A DNA stretch of 64,000 nt from Arthrobacter tumbae. Lineage in GTDB: Bacteria > Actinomycetota > Actinomycetes > Actinomycetales > Micrococcaceae. The DNA lies in NCBI RefSeq assembly GCF_016907495.1, contig NZ_JAFBCC010000001.1:2170001-2234000 (forward strand). Reading direction: 5' to 3'. Under the pieces are notes generated by a model, which saw only the letters and a program-made list of their open reading frames with translations, was not told the DNA's origin and made no database searches. Positions within the stretch are counted from its first letter, which is position 1, and each line of letters opens with the position of its first letter. Below are positions 25,971-35,749 of this stretch, one piece after another. A program made the position numbers and the translations under genes.

Positions 25971-27893
25971 TCAGCAACCCACGATCCGGTAGAGGGCGGC
26001 TTCCCCCTCGCTGTCCACGCGTTCAAACCCGTTCTCCGGGATCAGATTCTGCAGCCCCGGCACAACCTCCGTTTCCCCTGGGTGCACGGAGTTGATCCCG
26101 AAATCAAGGACGTATCCCACCCCCATTTCGTCCACAGCAGGGCAGACCTCCTGGTTGGTGGTGAGCTCATCCAGGGACTCGTAGATGATCTTGCCGGCAG
26201 CCGATGCGGGAAGGGTTCCGTACGGCAGCAGCGTGGGGATGCCCGTGTAGGAGTAGGACAGCGACGCACCGGTCAGCGGCACCCCGACGATGCCTTCTCC
26301 CTCCTCCACAGTCTCCGGCAGGCGCTCGATGAGCGCGAGCTCATCCTCAGTCAGCAGTTGCGAATCCCCGGTGAACCGGTACTTCGCGGCGGCTTCCGTC
26401 ACTCCGCGCTGCACCGCTCCCAGCGGCGCCAGCAGCACACCCACAACAACCAGCACGACGACGACGGCGGCGCCCCGCTTCCTGCTTTCCTCACGGAGGA
26501 GGGAGCGCACCTTCGGCCGGCGCTTGGCGGTGTCGACGAGGGCCACGGCTCCGAGGGACGCGATGATGATCCCGGCCACGGGCAGCATGGCGCTGATCCG
26601 GAAGTAGTCGTTGTACCAGACGCCGGCCACTATCCACCGGAGGTCCGGGGCTTCCTTCCAGTTGGCGACCACGAACAGCATCGCTGCGAAACCGTACAGG
26701 GCCAGCGTCCAGCGGTGCCGTTTGCGGCGGAGCACGACCACGGCTCCGAGCAGTGTCAGCGCCGCGACGAGGAAGGCTGGGGGCCGGAACAGCGGGGAAT
26801 GCAGGACCACCTCGAGCAGGGCGAAGCCGACGTTACCGAGTTCGTCCCAGTTGTCCGAACTGCCGCGCGCGGGGCGAAGCCGCATCCAGGCAACACTGAG
26901 GACCAGCAGGAAAACCGCCGTCGGCAGGAGGGTGCGCCAGGCCGGCTCGCCGCTCCGGCGGAGTCTGCTGTACGCGGCTGCGAGCACCATGGGCAGGCTG
27001 AGGCCGAGTGCGCCGACGACCGACGACGGGTGGGCCAGTGCCAGCCCCGGCAGAACTCCGAGCAGCAGCAGGAGGTTGGCCGCCGTCGTCGTACGCAGGG
27101 GCGCGCCGACACGCATCAGCTGCACCACCAGCCCGAGCACTCCAGGCAGCAGGGCGATGGACAGCATGAACGGGTAGACGACGCCGAATTCGTACAGAAG
27201 GTAGGGGAAGCCGCTGTAGGCGCCGGACAGCACGGCGGCGCTGAGTAGGGCCGCGCGGCGCTCGCCGGTCACGCGGGTCACGAGGAAAAGGCACCCGATG
27301 CACCAGATGGCCAGGACAATGGCGAGATTCACCACGTTGATGGCTGCCGGTATGGACAGACCGGAGGACATCAGGACCACCGATACGATGGCATGCCATC
27401 CCGCCGGGTAGAACGTGGCCGCCCGTGTTCCGAGGTACCCGAGGTCCAGGGAGGATGCGTTGCCGGTTTCCGCGATATAGCGGATGGCATTGAGGTGGAA
27501 GATGTTGTCGTGTGATTGGGCGATGTTTTCCGGGTCGCCGAAAATCCACAGCGTAATCAGGCCGACCGGGATTGCTGCAACGGTCCACGCAGCAAGGGTT
27601 CGCCGCAGCGGCCCGCCGGGGTCCGAGGCGACCGCATCCCCGAAGCGTCGCCGGATGAGCCAGAGCAGCAGTGCCACGGCGGCCGTGACTCCGAGCAGCG
27701 GCACCAGCGACCAGCGGACGCCCACCAGCGCCGCCGACTCGGAAGCGATGACCACGGCACTGACGCTCAGCGGACCGGCCAGGGCAAGCAGGGTAAGGCG
27801 GCGGAGGCCGAAGATCGCACCCCACAGCAGGCCGGGGCCAAGGAGGACCAGCAGCGCAACGAGGAAGCCGGGCAGCGTGCTGAGCCAGCTCAT
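25971..27893 (-). CDS. DUF6541-type multi-pass membrane protein
   Basis: A 640-residue membrane protein with around 14 hydrophobic segments, first at residues 5-25, and a soluble C-terminal domain of about 150 residues with an acidic Glu-rich region. A large extracellular loop early on contains NIAQSHDNIFHLNAIRYI, resembling acceptor/carrier loops of GT-C glycosyltransferases. The architecture matches the actinobacterial DUF6541 family, which may contribute to cell-envelope glycan building; that is inference. It is followed at 25934 by the pseudouridine synthase and preceded by nei2. Confidence 0.7.
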   Translation of the reverse strand: MSWLSTLPGFLVALLVLLGPGLLWGAIFGLRRLTLLALAGPLSVSAVVIASESAALVGVRWSLVPLLGVTAAVALLLWLIRRRFGDAVASDPGGPLRRTLAAWTVAAIPVGLITLWIFGDPENIAQSHDNIFHLNAIRYIAETGNASSLDLGYLGTRAATFYPAGWHAIVSVVLMSSGLSIPAAINVVNLAIVLAIWCIGCLFLVTRVTGERRAALLSAAVLSGAYSGFPYLLYEFGVVYPFMLSIALLPGVLGLVVQLMRVGAPLRTTTAANLLLLLGVLPGLALAHPSSVVGALGLSLPMVLAAAYSRLRRSGEPAWRTLLPTAVFLLVLSVAWMRLRPARGSSDNWDELGNVGFALLEVVLHSPLFRPPAFLVAALTLLGAVVVLRRKRHRWTLALYGFAAMLFVVANWKEAPDLRWIVAGVWYNDYFRISAMLPVAGIIIASLGAVALVDTAKRRPKVRSLLREESRKRGAAVVVVLVVVGVLLAPLGAVQRGVTEAAAKYRFTGDSQLLTEDELALIERLPETVEEGEGIVGVPLTGASLSYSYTGIPTLLPYGTLPASAAGKIIYESLDELTTNQEVCPAVDEMGVGYVLDFGINSVHPGETEVVPGLQNLIPENGFERVDSEGEAALYRIVGC

Positions 27894-27951
27894 GGTCTCC
27901 CCCGGTAGTTAGTGCGGATGGTGCCGATGATCATGTGGGCGCGGATCGAGC

Positions 27952-28746
27952 TCACGCCGTCTCCCGCGCTGGCTGGCAGTGCGGGCAGTGGTAGAGCACC
28001 CGCTGTTCCAGCTCGTTGTCGCCGAGCTCGCTGCGCACCACCCGGGTTCCGCAGCGCAGACACCCCCGGTCCGTCCGCCCGTACACCCACAGCGGATCAC
28101 GCAGCAGGGACCCCGTGGTGACGCGCGTGGACCGGTCCTTGTTCACCTCGAGCAGACGGTGCGCGAGTTCCACCATCCGCGGCAGGTTCCTGACTTCGCC
28201 CACCGGGGTGAGCGGATGCTCCCCGGCGAGGAAACACAACTCGCATCGGTAAACGTTACCGATGCCGGCGAGGTTCCGCTGGTCAAGCAGCGCCAGGCCC
28301 ACAGGGCGGCCGGGGTCAGCACGCAAGCGACGCAACGCCTCCTCTGCGTCCCAGTCAGGTCCCAGGAGGTCCGGGCCGAGGTAGCCGACGGCGTCCTCCT
28401 CCTGCCGCTGCGGGATGATGCGGAGGAATCCGAGTTCAAAGCCCACGATTGTGGAGGTTTTGGTTTCCAGGATGCAGCGCGCCTTGAAGGCCGGTCGCCG
28501 CCACTTGCCGCCCTTCGGATAGACGTGCCAGAGGCCCTCCATCTTCAGGTGGGAGTGAATGCTCCACTCGTCCTCCACATGGATGAGCAGGTGCTTGCCG
28601 CGCGCAACCACGTCGCGCACCGTCCGCCCGGTGAAGTCCACCGTGGCGAACTTCGGCACGCGGATGTCGCAGCGGGTGAGCTCCTTGTCGTGAAGTGCGC
28701 GGTCGAGGTCCCGGGCAGCGCGCCAGACCGTATCTCCCTCAGGCAC
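27952..28746 (-). CDS. Fpg/Nei-family DNA glycosylase (Nei2-type)
   Basis: A 264-residue base-excision repair enzyme that removes oxidised pyrimidines and nicks the abasic site. The N-terminus MPEGDTVWRAA gives Pro2 nucleophile (after Met removal) and catalytic Glu3. The helix-two-turn-helix is in DQRNLAGIGNVYRCELCF, and the C-terminal zinc finger is CLRCGTRVV...HCPHCQ. Val/Trp after the GDT motif is typical of the endonuclease VIII group rather than Fpg. Its first 8 bases overlap the end of lhr, so the two are coupled repair genes. Confidence 0.92.
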   Translation of the reverse strand: MPEGDTVWRAARDLDRALHDKELTRCDIRVPKFATVDFTGRTVRDVVARGKHLLIHVEDEWSIHSHLKMEGLWHVYPKGGKWRRPAFKARCILETKTSTIVGFELGFLRIIPQRQEEDAVGYLGPDLLGPDWDAEEALRRLRADPGRPVGLALLDQRNLAGIGNVYRCELCFLAGEHPLTPVGEVRNLPRMVELAHRLLEVNKDRSTRVTTGSLLRDPLWVYGRTDRGCLRCGTRVVRSELGDNELEQRVLYHCPHCQPARETA

Positions 28747-31700
28747 GGATCCTCAGCCCCCGGGGCGTGCTGTAGAAGCCGGCGTCGGCAAGTGCGCGCC
28801 CGCCGGGGGAGTCGAGGACCGATTCACCGTTGATTTTTTCGACAGCCATCTTGTCCGCCGCCCCGTGGCGGATCGCGGCGACCAGCGCCTCCGCTGCGGC
28901 GGCGAGTGAGCCGGTGTCTTCGGTGTAGGTCAGCATCGTCTTTCCGCCGCGCTCAACATAGAGCGCCAGTTGCCCGTCGACGAGTACCACCAAGGCGCCG
29001 GCTTTGCGGCCGGGCCGGTGCCCGCCCTCGTGCGGGGGCCATCCCAGCGCCGCGCCGAAGGGGTTCGCCGGGTCCGTGGCAGCAAGCGCAACGGTGACCG
29101 GCTTCGTCGCGAGGGCGGCGTCCGGGCGGGCGTCCGCGCTTAAGGAGCGCAGTCGGTCCACGGTGGCCGGCACCGCGAACTGCGCCGCACCGAGGTGCTC
29201 GATGAAGTAGCCGCGCCGGCAGCGACCCATCTCCTCCAGGCGGGACAGCATCTTGTACATGAGCCCAAACCCACCCGGTATACCTTCACTCGCAACCGAA
29301 CCGCGGGTGAGTACGCCGTAGCGGTCCATGAGCAGTTCCGCGGTGGCGTGTGCCCGGATGGTGGTGTCACTCTCCATGGCCGGCAGCAGCGACCACCGCC
29401 CGGCCACCTGTGGAGGGGTGCTGCGCTGGTAGCCTGTGCCGCCGTCGTTCCCGGCTGACAATGAGGCCGTCCGCAGGCTGCCGCCGGTCAGGGACGGCGC
29501 CCTGCCCAGCCGTCCCATCCGGGCGGTCCGCGCTCGCGGAGTGGGGGTGCGCTGCTTGTGCGCGGTTTTCCCCCCGGCCAGCAGGGAACGCACCGGAGTA
29601 AACGTGTCATTGCCGATCCGGCCGGCCCACACGAGGTCCCACAGGGCCGCGGTCACCGCGCCGTCTGCGGGCTGGTCCCCGTTGGTCAGCCCCTGAACAA
29701 GCTGCCGGAAGAAGTAGGCACCGCCGCCGGAAAGCAGGTCAAGGAGCTCCTGCTGCAGAGGGCTGGGCTCAAACTCCGGGTCGGGGCGCAGGGTAAGCGG
29801 AGCGTTCTCTGCGAGGTGAAGCGAGATCCAGCCGTCGTTGCCGGGCAGGGAGCCGGCGCCGGACCAGACAACCTCACCCGTCGCGGCCAGCTCGTCCAGC
29901 ATTGCCGGGCTGTAGTTCGAAACCCGCGTGCGCAGGATCAGCGGCTCCCACGCAGACGCCGGAATCGGCACCCCGGAGAGCTGGTCGATGACCGTGGCCA
30001 CGCCGTCGAGACCGCGCAGCCCGGAACCGACGTACTGCCACGCGGGCAGGAACCGGCCGTAGGCGGCAGGGTCCACCGGCTCGACTTCGTGGCGCAGGGC
30101 AGCCAGCGACCGGCGGCGGAGCCGGCGAAGGACCTCGGCGTCGCACCACTCGCTCGATGCCGCCTCATGGCCGGGGGCCGAAGCCGTAGGCCGAAACTCG
30201 CCCTCCACCACCCGGCCATCCGCGACAAGCCGCTGCAGGGCGGTGATGACGACGGCGACACCCAGTCCCAGCCGCGCGGCGGCTTCCGCTGCGGTGAAGG
30301 GACCGTGCGTGCGGGCGTAGCGGCCGACGAGGTCGCCGAGCGGGTCCGGAACCGGTTCGATGAACGCCAGCGGAACACCCATGGGCAGCGGCACTCCGAG
30401 GGCATCGCGCAGCCGCGCGGCGTCCTCGATGGCTGCGATGCGTTCTTCCCCGGCGACGTTCACCCGCAGTGCCCGGTTGGCCTTGACGAGGGCATCCGCT
30501 GACGTGGCGGCTTCCGCGGGTTCCTCGGACCGTTCGGCGATCTCGGCGGGCGTCAGGGGGCCGAGCAGCCGCAGCAGGTCCGCCACGCCCTCGAGGCCCC
30601 GCGCTTTCCGGTCGGGAGCGAGGCGCTGAAGTTCCTGTTCGGTGTCAGCGATGACGCCGGCATCGAGGAGTTCACGCAGTTCCGCCCGGCCGAGCAGCTC
30701 GTTGAGGAGAGTGGGGTCGAGCGAGAGCGCAGCGGCGCGGCGCTCGGCGAGCGGTGAATCGCCCTCGTAGAGGAAGGACGCGACGTACCCGAACAGCATG
30801 GTGCGCGCGAATGGCGAGGGTTGGGAGGTGGTGGTCTCGACAATCCGCAGTTCACGGCGGTCGATCTGCGCGGCGATGTCCTTGAGCGCCGGAAGATCAT
30901 AGACGTCCTGGAGGCACTCGCGGACTGTCTCAAGGATGATCGGGAAGGTGGGGAACTTGCGGGCCACGTCCAGCAACTGGGCGGAGCGTTGCCGCTGCTG
31001 CCACAGCGGGCTGCGCTTGGACGGATTGTTCCGGGGCAGCAGCAGCGCCCGTGCAGCACATTCACGGAACCGGGAGGCAAAGAGCGCGGACCCGCCCACC
31101 TGCGCCGTGACGATGCCGTCCAGTTCCTCCGCATCGAAGAGGAACAGGTCAGCGCCGGGAGGCTCGTCCTCCATGAGGGGCACGCGCAGCACGATGCCGT
31201 CATCCGAGGCCATGGCCGAGCCGTCCATCCCGTACCGCTGCTCAAGGCGGGCGCCGACCGCGAGCGCCCACGGCGCATGTACCGGCATGCCGAACGGGCT
31301 GTGGAGGACTACACGCCAGTCGCCCAGCTCATCATGGAAGCGCTCAACCACCAGCGTGCGGTCACTCGGCACCACTTCGGTGGACTGCTGCTGCTCACGC
31401 AGATACGCGAGCAGGTTGCCGGCCGCCCACTCGTCCAGGCCGCTCGCGCGGCACCGGGCCGCGGCGTCGTCCTCTGATGCATTGGAAAGTTCGCGGACAA
31501 ACTTCCCGAGTGCCCGGCCGAGTTCCACGGGTCGGCCCAGGGAATCGCCCTTCCAGAAGGGAAGCTTGCCCGGCTGCCCGAACGCGGGCGAAACCAGCAC
31601 GCGGTCATGGGTGATGTCCTCGATGCGCCAGCTGGTTGCACCGAGGGCGAAGACATCACCGACACGCGACTCGTAGACCATCTCCTCGTCCAGCTCACCC

Positions 31701-33448
31701 ACCCGCCGGCCGCCGCGGTTCGATCCGGCGTCCTCCGATCCCACGAGGTAGACGCCGAACAACCCGCGGTCCGGGATGGTGCCGCCGGAGGTGACAGCCA
31801 GGCGCTGGGCGCCGGGCCTGCCGGTGATGGTCCCTTCCACCCGGTCCCAGATGATGCGCGGCCGCAGTTCGGCGAATTCATCCGACGGATACCGGCCGGC
31901 CAGGAGATCGAGGGTTGCCTCAAAGGCGGAGCGGGGGAGCGTGGCGAAGGGTGCGGATGCGCGGACCACATCGAACCATTCCTCCACATCGATGGTCTCG
32001 AGGGCGGTGGCCGCGACGGTCTGCTGGGCAAGGATATCCAGCGGGTTGGTGGGAATGTAGAGCGGTTCGATCTGGCCGGCCAGCATCCGCTCGACGGTGA
32101 CGGCGGTGTTCACGAGGTCCCCGCGGTGCTTGGGAAACAGCACGCCCTCGGAGACCTCGCCCACCTGGTGCCCAGCGCGGCCCACCCGCTGGAGACCGCT
32201 GGCCACGGAGTGCGGCGACTCGACCTGGATGACCAGGTCAACCGCGCCCATGTCGATGCCCAATTCCAACGACGACGTCGCCACCACGCAGCGCAGCCGG
32301 CCGGACTTCAGGTCATCCTCGATGAGCGCCCGCTGGTCTTTCGACACCGATCCGTGGTGGGCCCGGGCGAGCAACGGCTCGGCACCCTCGGTCTGACCAG
32401 CCTGCGCCATCAGTTCGGCGGGCGTGCGCTTCGGTTCGGTTTTTGCCACCGCGGGCGAGTTCACCGCCGCATCTGCCGGCGGATTCTGAGGAGAATCTGC
32501 AGGCGAATCCCAGAAGGATGCGGCCTCCAGTCGGTCAGCATGAATCTCGTTCAACCGCGCGGTGAGCCGCTCGGCCAGCCGGCGGGAGTTGGCGAAGACG
32601 ATCGTTGACCGCTTGGTCTGGATCAGGTCGACGATCTTCTCTTCCACATGAGGCCAGATGCTCGGCGAGGCAGTGGGGCCGCCGTCGTCGTCGTCGTTGG
32701 TGGGTGCGCCGCCCAGCTCGGTCATGTCTTCCACGGGAACGGTGACCGTGAGGTCCCACGATTTCTTGGAGGGCGGCGCCACGATCTCCACCGGAGCATT
32801 CCCTGCGAGGAAGCGGGCAACCGTTTCCTTGGGCTCGACCGTTGCCGAGAGGCCGATCCGCTGCACCGGCTTCTCCAGCATCGCATCGAGCCGCGCGAGG
32901 GAAACTGCGAGGTGCGCGCCCCGCTTGGTCCCCGCGACGGCATGGACCTCGTCGACGATGACCGTGTCCAGATCCATCAGGGTTTCCCGCGCCCGGGACG
33001 TGAGCATGAGGAAGAGCGACTCCGGCGTGGTGATCAGGATGTCCGGCGGCCGGGTGAGCAGGGTGCGCCGCTCGGCCTGGGGCGTGTCGCCGGAGCGCAC
33101 GCCTACGGAGACGGACGGTGCCGGCAGGTCAAGCCGTTTGGCGGTTTGGGTGATGCCGATCAGCGGCGCGCGCAGGTTGCGCTCCACATCGACGCCGAGC
33201 GCCTTCAACGGAGAGATATACAGGACCCGGGTGGACCGCTTGCCCTCAACCGGCCGTGCAATGAAGCTGTCCAGCGCCCAGAGGAACGCCGCGAGGGTCT
33301 TACCGGAGCCGGTTGGCGCGACGACCAGCGCGTGCGAGCCCGCGGAGACGGCGTTCCAGGCGCCCTCCTGAGCCGGGGTGGGTGCGGAGAAGGCGCCCTC
33401 GAACCACTGGCGTGTGGCGGGCGTGAATTTCTCAAGCACCGATGTCAT
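28739..33448 (-). CDS. lhr: Lhr-type large ATP-dependent helicase
   Basis: A 1,569-residue superfamily 2 helicase. Walker A VAPTGSGKTLAAF lies near residue 44, the DEVH box (IVDEVHAVAGTKRG) near 166, SAT near 195 and the RecA2 motif GLQRVGRAGH near 421, with SSLELGIDMGAVDL before it. An Asp/Ser-rich insert (residues about 255-360) precedes the second RecA domain. The long C-terminal half contains the Lhr-specific winged-helix, beta-barrel and tail domains. It unwinds DNA or RNA:DNA hybrids 3'-5' and is coupled to a Nei glycosylase downstream, which suggests use during repair of oxidative damage. Confidence 0.95.
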   Translation of the reverse strand: MTSVLEKFTPATRQWFEGAFSAPTPAQEGAWNAVSAGSHALVVAPTGSGKTLAAFLWALDSFIARPVEGKRSTRVLYISPLKALGVDVERNLRAPLIGITQTAKRLDLPAPSVSVGVRSGDTPQAERRTLLTRPPDILITTPESLFLMLTSRARETLMDLDTVIVDEVHAVAGTKRGAHLAVSLARLDAMLEKPVQRIGLSATVEPKETVARFLAGNAPVEIVAPPSKKSWDLTVTVPVEDMTELGGAPTNDDDDGGPTASPSIWPHVEEKIVDLIQTKRSTIVFANSRRLAERLTARLNEIHADRLEAASFWDSPADSPQNPPADAAVNSPAVAKTEPKRTPAELMAQAGQTEGAEPLLARAHHGSVSKDQRALIEDDLKSGRLRCVVATSSLELGIDMGAVDLVIQVESPHSVASGLQRVGRAGHQVGEVSEGVLFPKHRGDLVNTAVTVERMLAGQIEPLYIPTNPLDILAQQTVAATALETIDVEEWFDVVRASAPFATLPRSAFEATLDLLAGRYPSDEFAELRPRIIWDRVEGTITGRPGAQRLAVTSGGTIPDRGLFGVYLVGSEDAGSNRGGRRVGELDEEMVYESRVGDVFALGATSWRIEDITHDRVLVSPAFGQPGKLPFWKGDSLGRPVELGRALGKFVRELSNASEDDAAARCRASGLDEWAAGNLLAYLREQQQSTEVVPSDRTLVVERFHDELGDWRVVLHSPFGMPVHAPWALAVGARLEQRYGMDGSAMASDDGIVLRVPLMEDEPPGADLFLFDAEELDGIVTAQVGGSALFASRFRECAARALLLPRNNPSKRSPLWQQRQRSAQLLDVARKFPTFPIILETVRECLQDVYDLPALKDIAAQIDRRELRIVETTTSQPSPFARTMLFGYVASFLYEGDSPLAERRAAALSLDPTLLNELLGRAELRELLDAGVIADTEQELQRLAPDRKARGLEGVADLLRLLGPLTPAEIAERSEEPAEAATSADALVKANRALRVNVAGEERIAAIEDAARLRDALGVPLPMGVPLAFIEPVPDPLGDLVGRYARTHGPFTAAEAAARLGLGVAVVITALQRLVADGRVVEGEFRPTASAPGHEAASSEWCDAEVLRRLRRRSLAALRHEVEPVDPAAYGRFLPAWQYVGSGLRGLDGVATVIDQLSGVPIPASAWEPLILRTRVSNYSPAMLDELAATGEVVWSGAGSLPGNDGWISLHLAENAPLTLRPDPEFEPSPLQQELLDLLSGGGAYFFRQLVQGLTNGDQPADGAVTAALWDLVWAGRIGNDTFTPVRSLLAGGKTAHKQRTPTPRARTARMGRLGRAPSLTGGSLRTASLSAGNDGGTGYQRSTPPQVAGRWSLLPAMESDTTIRAHATAELLMDRYGVLTRGSVASEGIPGGFGLMYKMLSRLEEMGRCRRGYFIEHLGAAQFAVPATVDRLRSLSADARPDAALATKPVTVALAATDPANPFGAALGWPPHEGGHRPGRKAGALVVLVDGQLALYVERGGKTMLTYTEDTGSLAAAAEALVAAIRHGAADKMAVEKINGESVLDSPGGRALADAGFYSTPRGLRIRA

Positions 33449-33521
33449 CGATTCATCATCTCCTACCCCTCCGACATTCTGTCAGCTGCGGTGGGAGCCC
33501 GTGATGCGGGAGAGTCCGCTG

Positions 33522-34235
33522 TTAGGGGGACAGCGGTTTCGTGGGAGCGACCGTCATGAGCACGATGTCCTCAGCCGCGCACGCCGAGCCTGCCTGATCC
33601 ACGACCAGCGACTCGGTGTCATTCGGCGGGTATACACGCAGGCCCGCAACGTCCGTCAGCTGGCAGTCCGCGCCGTAGTTCTGTGCGTTTGTCTGCTTGA
33701 CGGGTGCAAGAGCGGATTCGCCCGGCGCCAGGATCACCTCGGCGGATTCCGCAGACTCGCGTTCGGCGGGCGCGCCCACCTGGTTGCCGGCAGCATCCAC
33801 GTAGGAGACGCCCGGATAGCCGGTGATTTCGCATTCTTCTTCCGCCGTGTTGGTAAAGATGATCTGGCGATAGACGCTGCCCGCGGCGCCGCCGCCCATT
33901 TCGGTTTCGAGGACGGCGCTGAGCATGTCGGCAGTGCAGACGCCGTCCGCAGGGGAAGCCGTCGGGCTCGCATCCGGCGAGGCGGATGGAGTGGGCTCGC
34001 CGCTCTCTGAGGGCTCTGCGGAGGCGGACCCCGAGGCCGATTCCGAGGTCGATTCCGAAGGCGTCGGCTCAGCTCCCGCCGTCGGCTCAGCTCCCGCCGT
34101 CGGCTCCGCGCTCGCCGACGACGCCGGACTGGTCTCCTCTGCTGCCGGCCCACCCGAGGCGCAACCCGTCAGGGCGAGCGTGCCAAGAGCGACGGCGGCG
34201 GCGAGCAGACGGGGAGCGTGGACGCGGGTAGTCAT
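33522..34235 (-). CDS. DUF4232 domain lipoprotein
   Basis: A 237-residue exported lipoprotein. The signal region ends in the lipobox LTGC, followed by an 80-residue linker rich in Ser, Glu, Pro and Thr with a PTAGAEPTAGAEPT repeat. Residues about 100-237 form the DUF4232 domain with four cysteines, giving two likely disulfides (VCTAD, CEITGYPG, DCQLT, SACAAED). It should sit outside the membrane; the function of this domain is unknown. The operator-like palindrome at 34251-34262 lies just upstream. Confidence 0.82.
   Translation of the reverse strand: MTTRVHAPRLLAAAVALGTLALTGCASGGPAAEETSPASSASAEPTAGAEPTAGAEPTPSESTSESASGSASAEPSESGEPTPSASPDASPTASPADGVCTADMLSAVLETEMGGGAAGSVYRQIIFTNTAEEECEITGYPGVSYVDAAGNQVGAPAERESAESAEVILAPGESALAPVKQTNAQNYGADCQLTDVAGLRVYPPNDTESLVVDQAGSACAAEDIVLMTVAPTKPLSP
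34063..34106. repeat. 18-bp tandem repeat in the lipoprotein linker
   Basis: GTCGGCTCAGCTCCCGCC occurs twice in tandem and begins a third time (GTCGGCTC). Being 18 bp, changes in copy number would keep the DUF4232 lipoprotein in frame and alter only the length of its Ser/Pro/Glu linker. Confidence 0.8.
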
Positions 34236-34250
34236 GGAACCACCCTTATG

Positions 34251-34262
34251 GGGAACGTTCCC
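34251..34262. promoter_or_regulatory. Perfect palindrome upstream of the DUF4232 gene
   Basis: GGGAACGTTCCC is a perfect 12-bp palindrome 15 bp before the lipoprotein start, with a second partial copy GGGAACGTTA at 34303-34312. On the minus strand it falls between a TTGACG (34266-34271) and an ATAAGG-like hexamer near 34244. This makes an operator in a promoter spacer plausible; which regulator binds is unknown. Confidence 0.45.
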
Positions 34263-34317
34263 TGCGTCAATCAGCCCCGACGGTGCGTGGCCAATTGATT
34301 CAGGGAACGTTATGTCC

Positions 34318-35046
34318 TTACGCCTTGGCGTTGCGCGTCCGCAGAAGGGCGATAACGCCGGCAGTCAGCCCGAGCAGGCCGGCTCCGAGTCCCACGTAGC
34401 CCACGGTGGAGGCGCCGGAAGAGTCATTGCTGGCAGATGCACTTTCCAAATCAGCTTCTTCCGTAGTTGCCGCCGTGTCGGTTGCAGCCTCCTCCGCGTG
34501 GCCGTCCTCCTCCGCGCCAGTCAGCGTAATCGTGGGCGCGGGAGCTTCGAGGCTGTGCGGGTCCTCGCCCTCGGCGGGAATCTCGGCCCAGTCGGTCTCG
34601 CCCTCCACACAGCCCTGCAGCACGGGGAACGCGAGCGTCTCACCCTCGCTCTCCGGCAGCTGAACAGACATGTCGAACTGCTGCAGGTAGCCGTCCTCCA
34701 CAGGGGTCTCGGCTGTGTATACGATCTGCCCGACGCGCTCGGTCACGCTGCTTCCGTTATCCAGGGTCAGCGGCTCATCGAGCGTCTCCGTCACCTTCTC
34801 CACCGTCCAGCCGGGAACGATCTCCGGCTTGGCGTCCACCAGGGGTTCCGGCAGGGAGATGGTGAGCTTGTTGGTGGGCGAACCCTCGCAGTCGTGCGAG
34901 AAAGACACAGTCAGCAGGGCGTGTGCGCCCGCCGCCGTGGTGTCAGGGGTGATGTTGACGTGCGCTGCCGCTCCTGCGAGGCCGAGGCCCATCAGGCCAG
35001 TGGTTGCGGCGGCTGCGGTCAGGGTACGGCGAACTGAAGTTTTCAT
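34318..35046 (-). CDS. YcnI/DUF1775 copper-binding membrane protein
   Basis: A 242-residue exported protein. A signal peptide with a Met/Ala/Gly core is followed by AHVNITPD, so the mature N-terminal His can form the mono-histidine copper brace known for YcnI, together with the Trp in VPGWTVEK. Residues about 40-175 form the DUF1775 beta-sandwich. A Thr/Ala/Glu linker and a C-terminal TM segment (VGLGAGLLGLTAGVIALL) with a basic tail anchor it to the membrane. The ATG at 35046 follows GAGAGG; an upstream in-frame codon at 35082 lacks a ribosome site. It is transcribed with the membrane gene at 35123. Confidence 0.85.
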   Translation of the reverse strand: MKTSVRRTLTAAAATTGLMGLGLAGAAAHVNITPDTTAAGAHALLTVSFSHDCEGSPTNKLTISLPEPLVDAKPEIVPGWTVEKVTETLDEPLTLDNGSSVTERVGQIVYTAETPVEDGYLQQFDMSVQLPESEGETLAFPVLQGCVEGETDWAEIPAEGEDPHSLEAPAPTITLTGAEEDGHAEEAATDTAATTEEADLESASASNDSSGASTVGYVGLGAGLLGLTAGVIALLRTRNAKA

Positions 35047-35122
35047 GGTCTTACCTCTCAAAGGTGCTTGTCTGCACGACAAGCTGAAGTGTGGAAGGGC
35101 GCTGGTGCGGCGCCGGTGTTGG

Positions 35123-35722
35123 CTAGTGAGAGGTGGACAGGGGCGGACCGCGCAGCGGTCTCGTGCTCAGCAGCGGCGCGAGGTAGTCGTGTACGGGAGC
35201 TGCGGGAATGACCGGGAGATCTGCCAGCGGCGGAAAAGTCACCAGCCGTGGCAGTGCGGTAAGCGGCCGCAGCCACTGCGCAGCCAGTTCCAGTGCCGTT
35301 TCCCCGTGATAGAGCATCAGCGCGGTGACGATGACAGCGCCCGCGTGCGCCGCGAGCATGAGCGGGCTGTCGAACATGGAAAAGGCATGGGCGTGCTCCA
35401 TGCCGCCGGTGGCCGCGCAGGAAACCTGTTGCGGACCGAAGTGGACGCTGGAGGCAGGGACGCAGGCCGCCGTCGTCGTTAGCGTTGTAAACGCCTGGTG
35501 AAGCAGTAGTTGACCGGCGCCGAGGATGCCGAGCACGGCGGGAAGTGCCAGTTTCTTCCGCGAGAGGACGGTCACGGCCAGCAGGGTGGTAACCGCGAGT
35601 GTTCCGAGGATGAGCGGGCTGGGAAGCGCCGCTCCACCGGCAAGGTGGGCGCCTGCGGCAAGAAAGAAGACAACGACGGCGGTGGCAACCGCGCGTACTA
35701 AGCGCGCGTGTGTGCTGGCCAT
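35123..35722 (-). CDS. Membrane protein upstream of ycnI
   Basis: A 199-residue protein with four or five hydrophobic segments and a conserved-looking extracellular loop containing His and Cys residues (QVSCAATGGMEHAHAFSMFD). The His/Met/Cys content and position before a YcnI gene suggest a copper-handling role, possibly as the membrane partner; this is inference. A perfect 7-bp inverted repeat 28 bp upstream (35750-35768) may be its metal-responsive operator. It ends 76 bp before the ycnI start. Confidence 0.75.
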   Translation of the reverse strand: MASTHARLVRAVATAVVVFFLAAGAHLAGGAALPSPLILGTLAVTTLLAVTVLSRKKLALPAVLGILGAGQLLLHQAFTTLTTTAACVPASSVHFGPQQVSCAATGGMEHAHAFSMFDSPLMLAAHAGAVIVTALMLYHGETALELAAQWLRPLTALPRLVTFPPLADLPVIPAAPVHDYLAPLLSTRPLRGPPLSTSH

Positions 35723-35749
35723 TAGTCTCCTCCTCCCGCAATTGCTGTT

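Noticed and set aside
25359-27248. 629-codon plus-strand frame
   Set aside because: Lies opposite the RluA-type and DUF6541 genes; His/Arg/Gln-rich without motifs.
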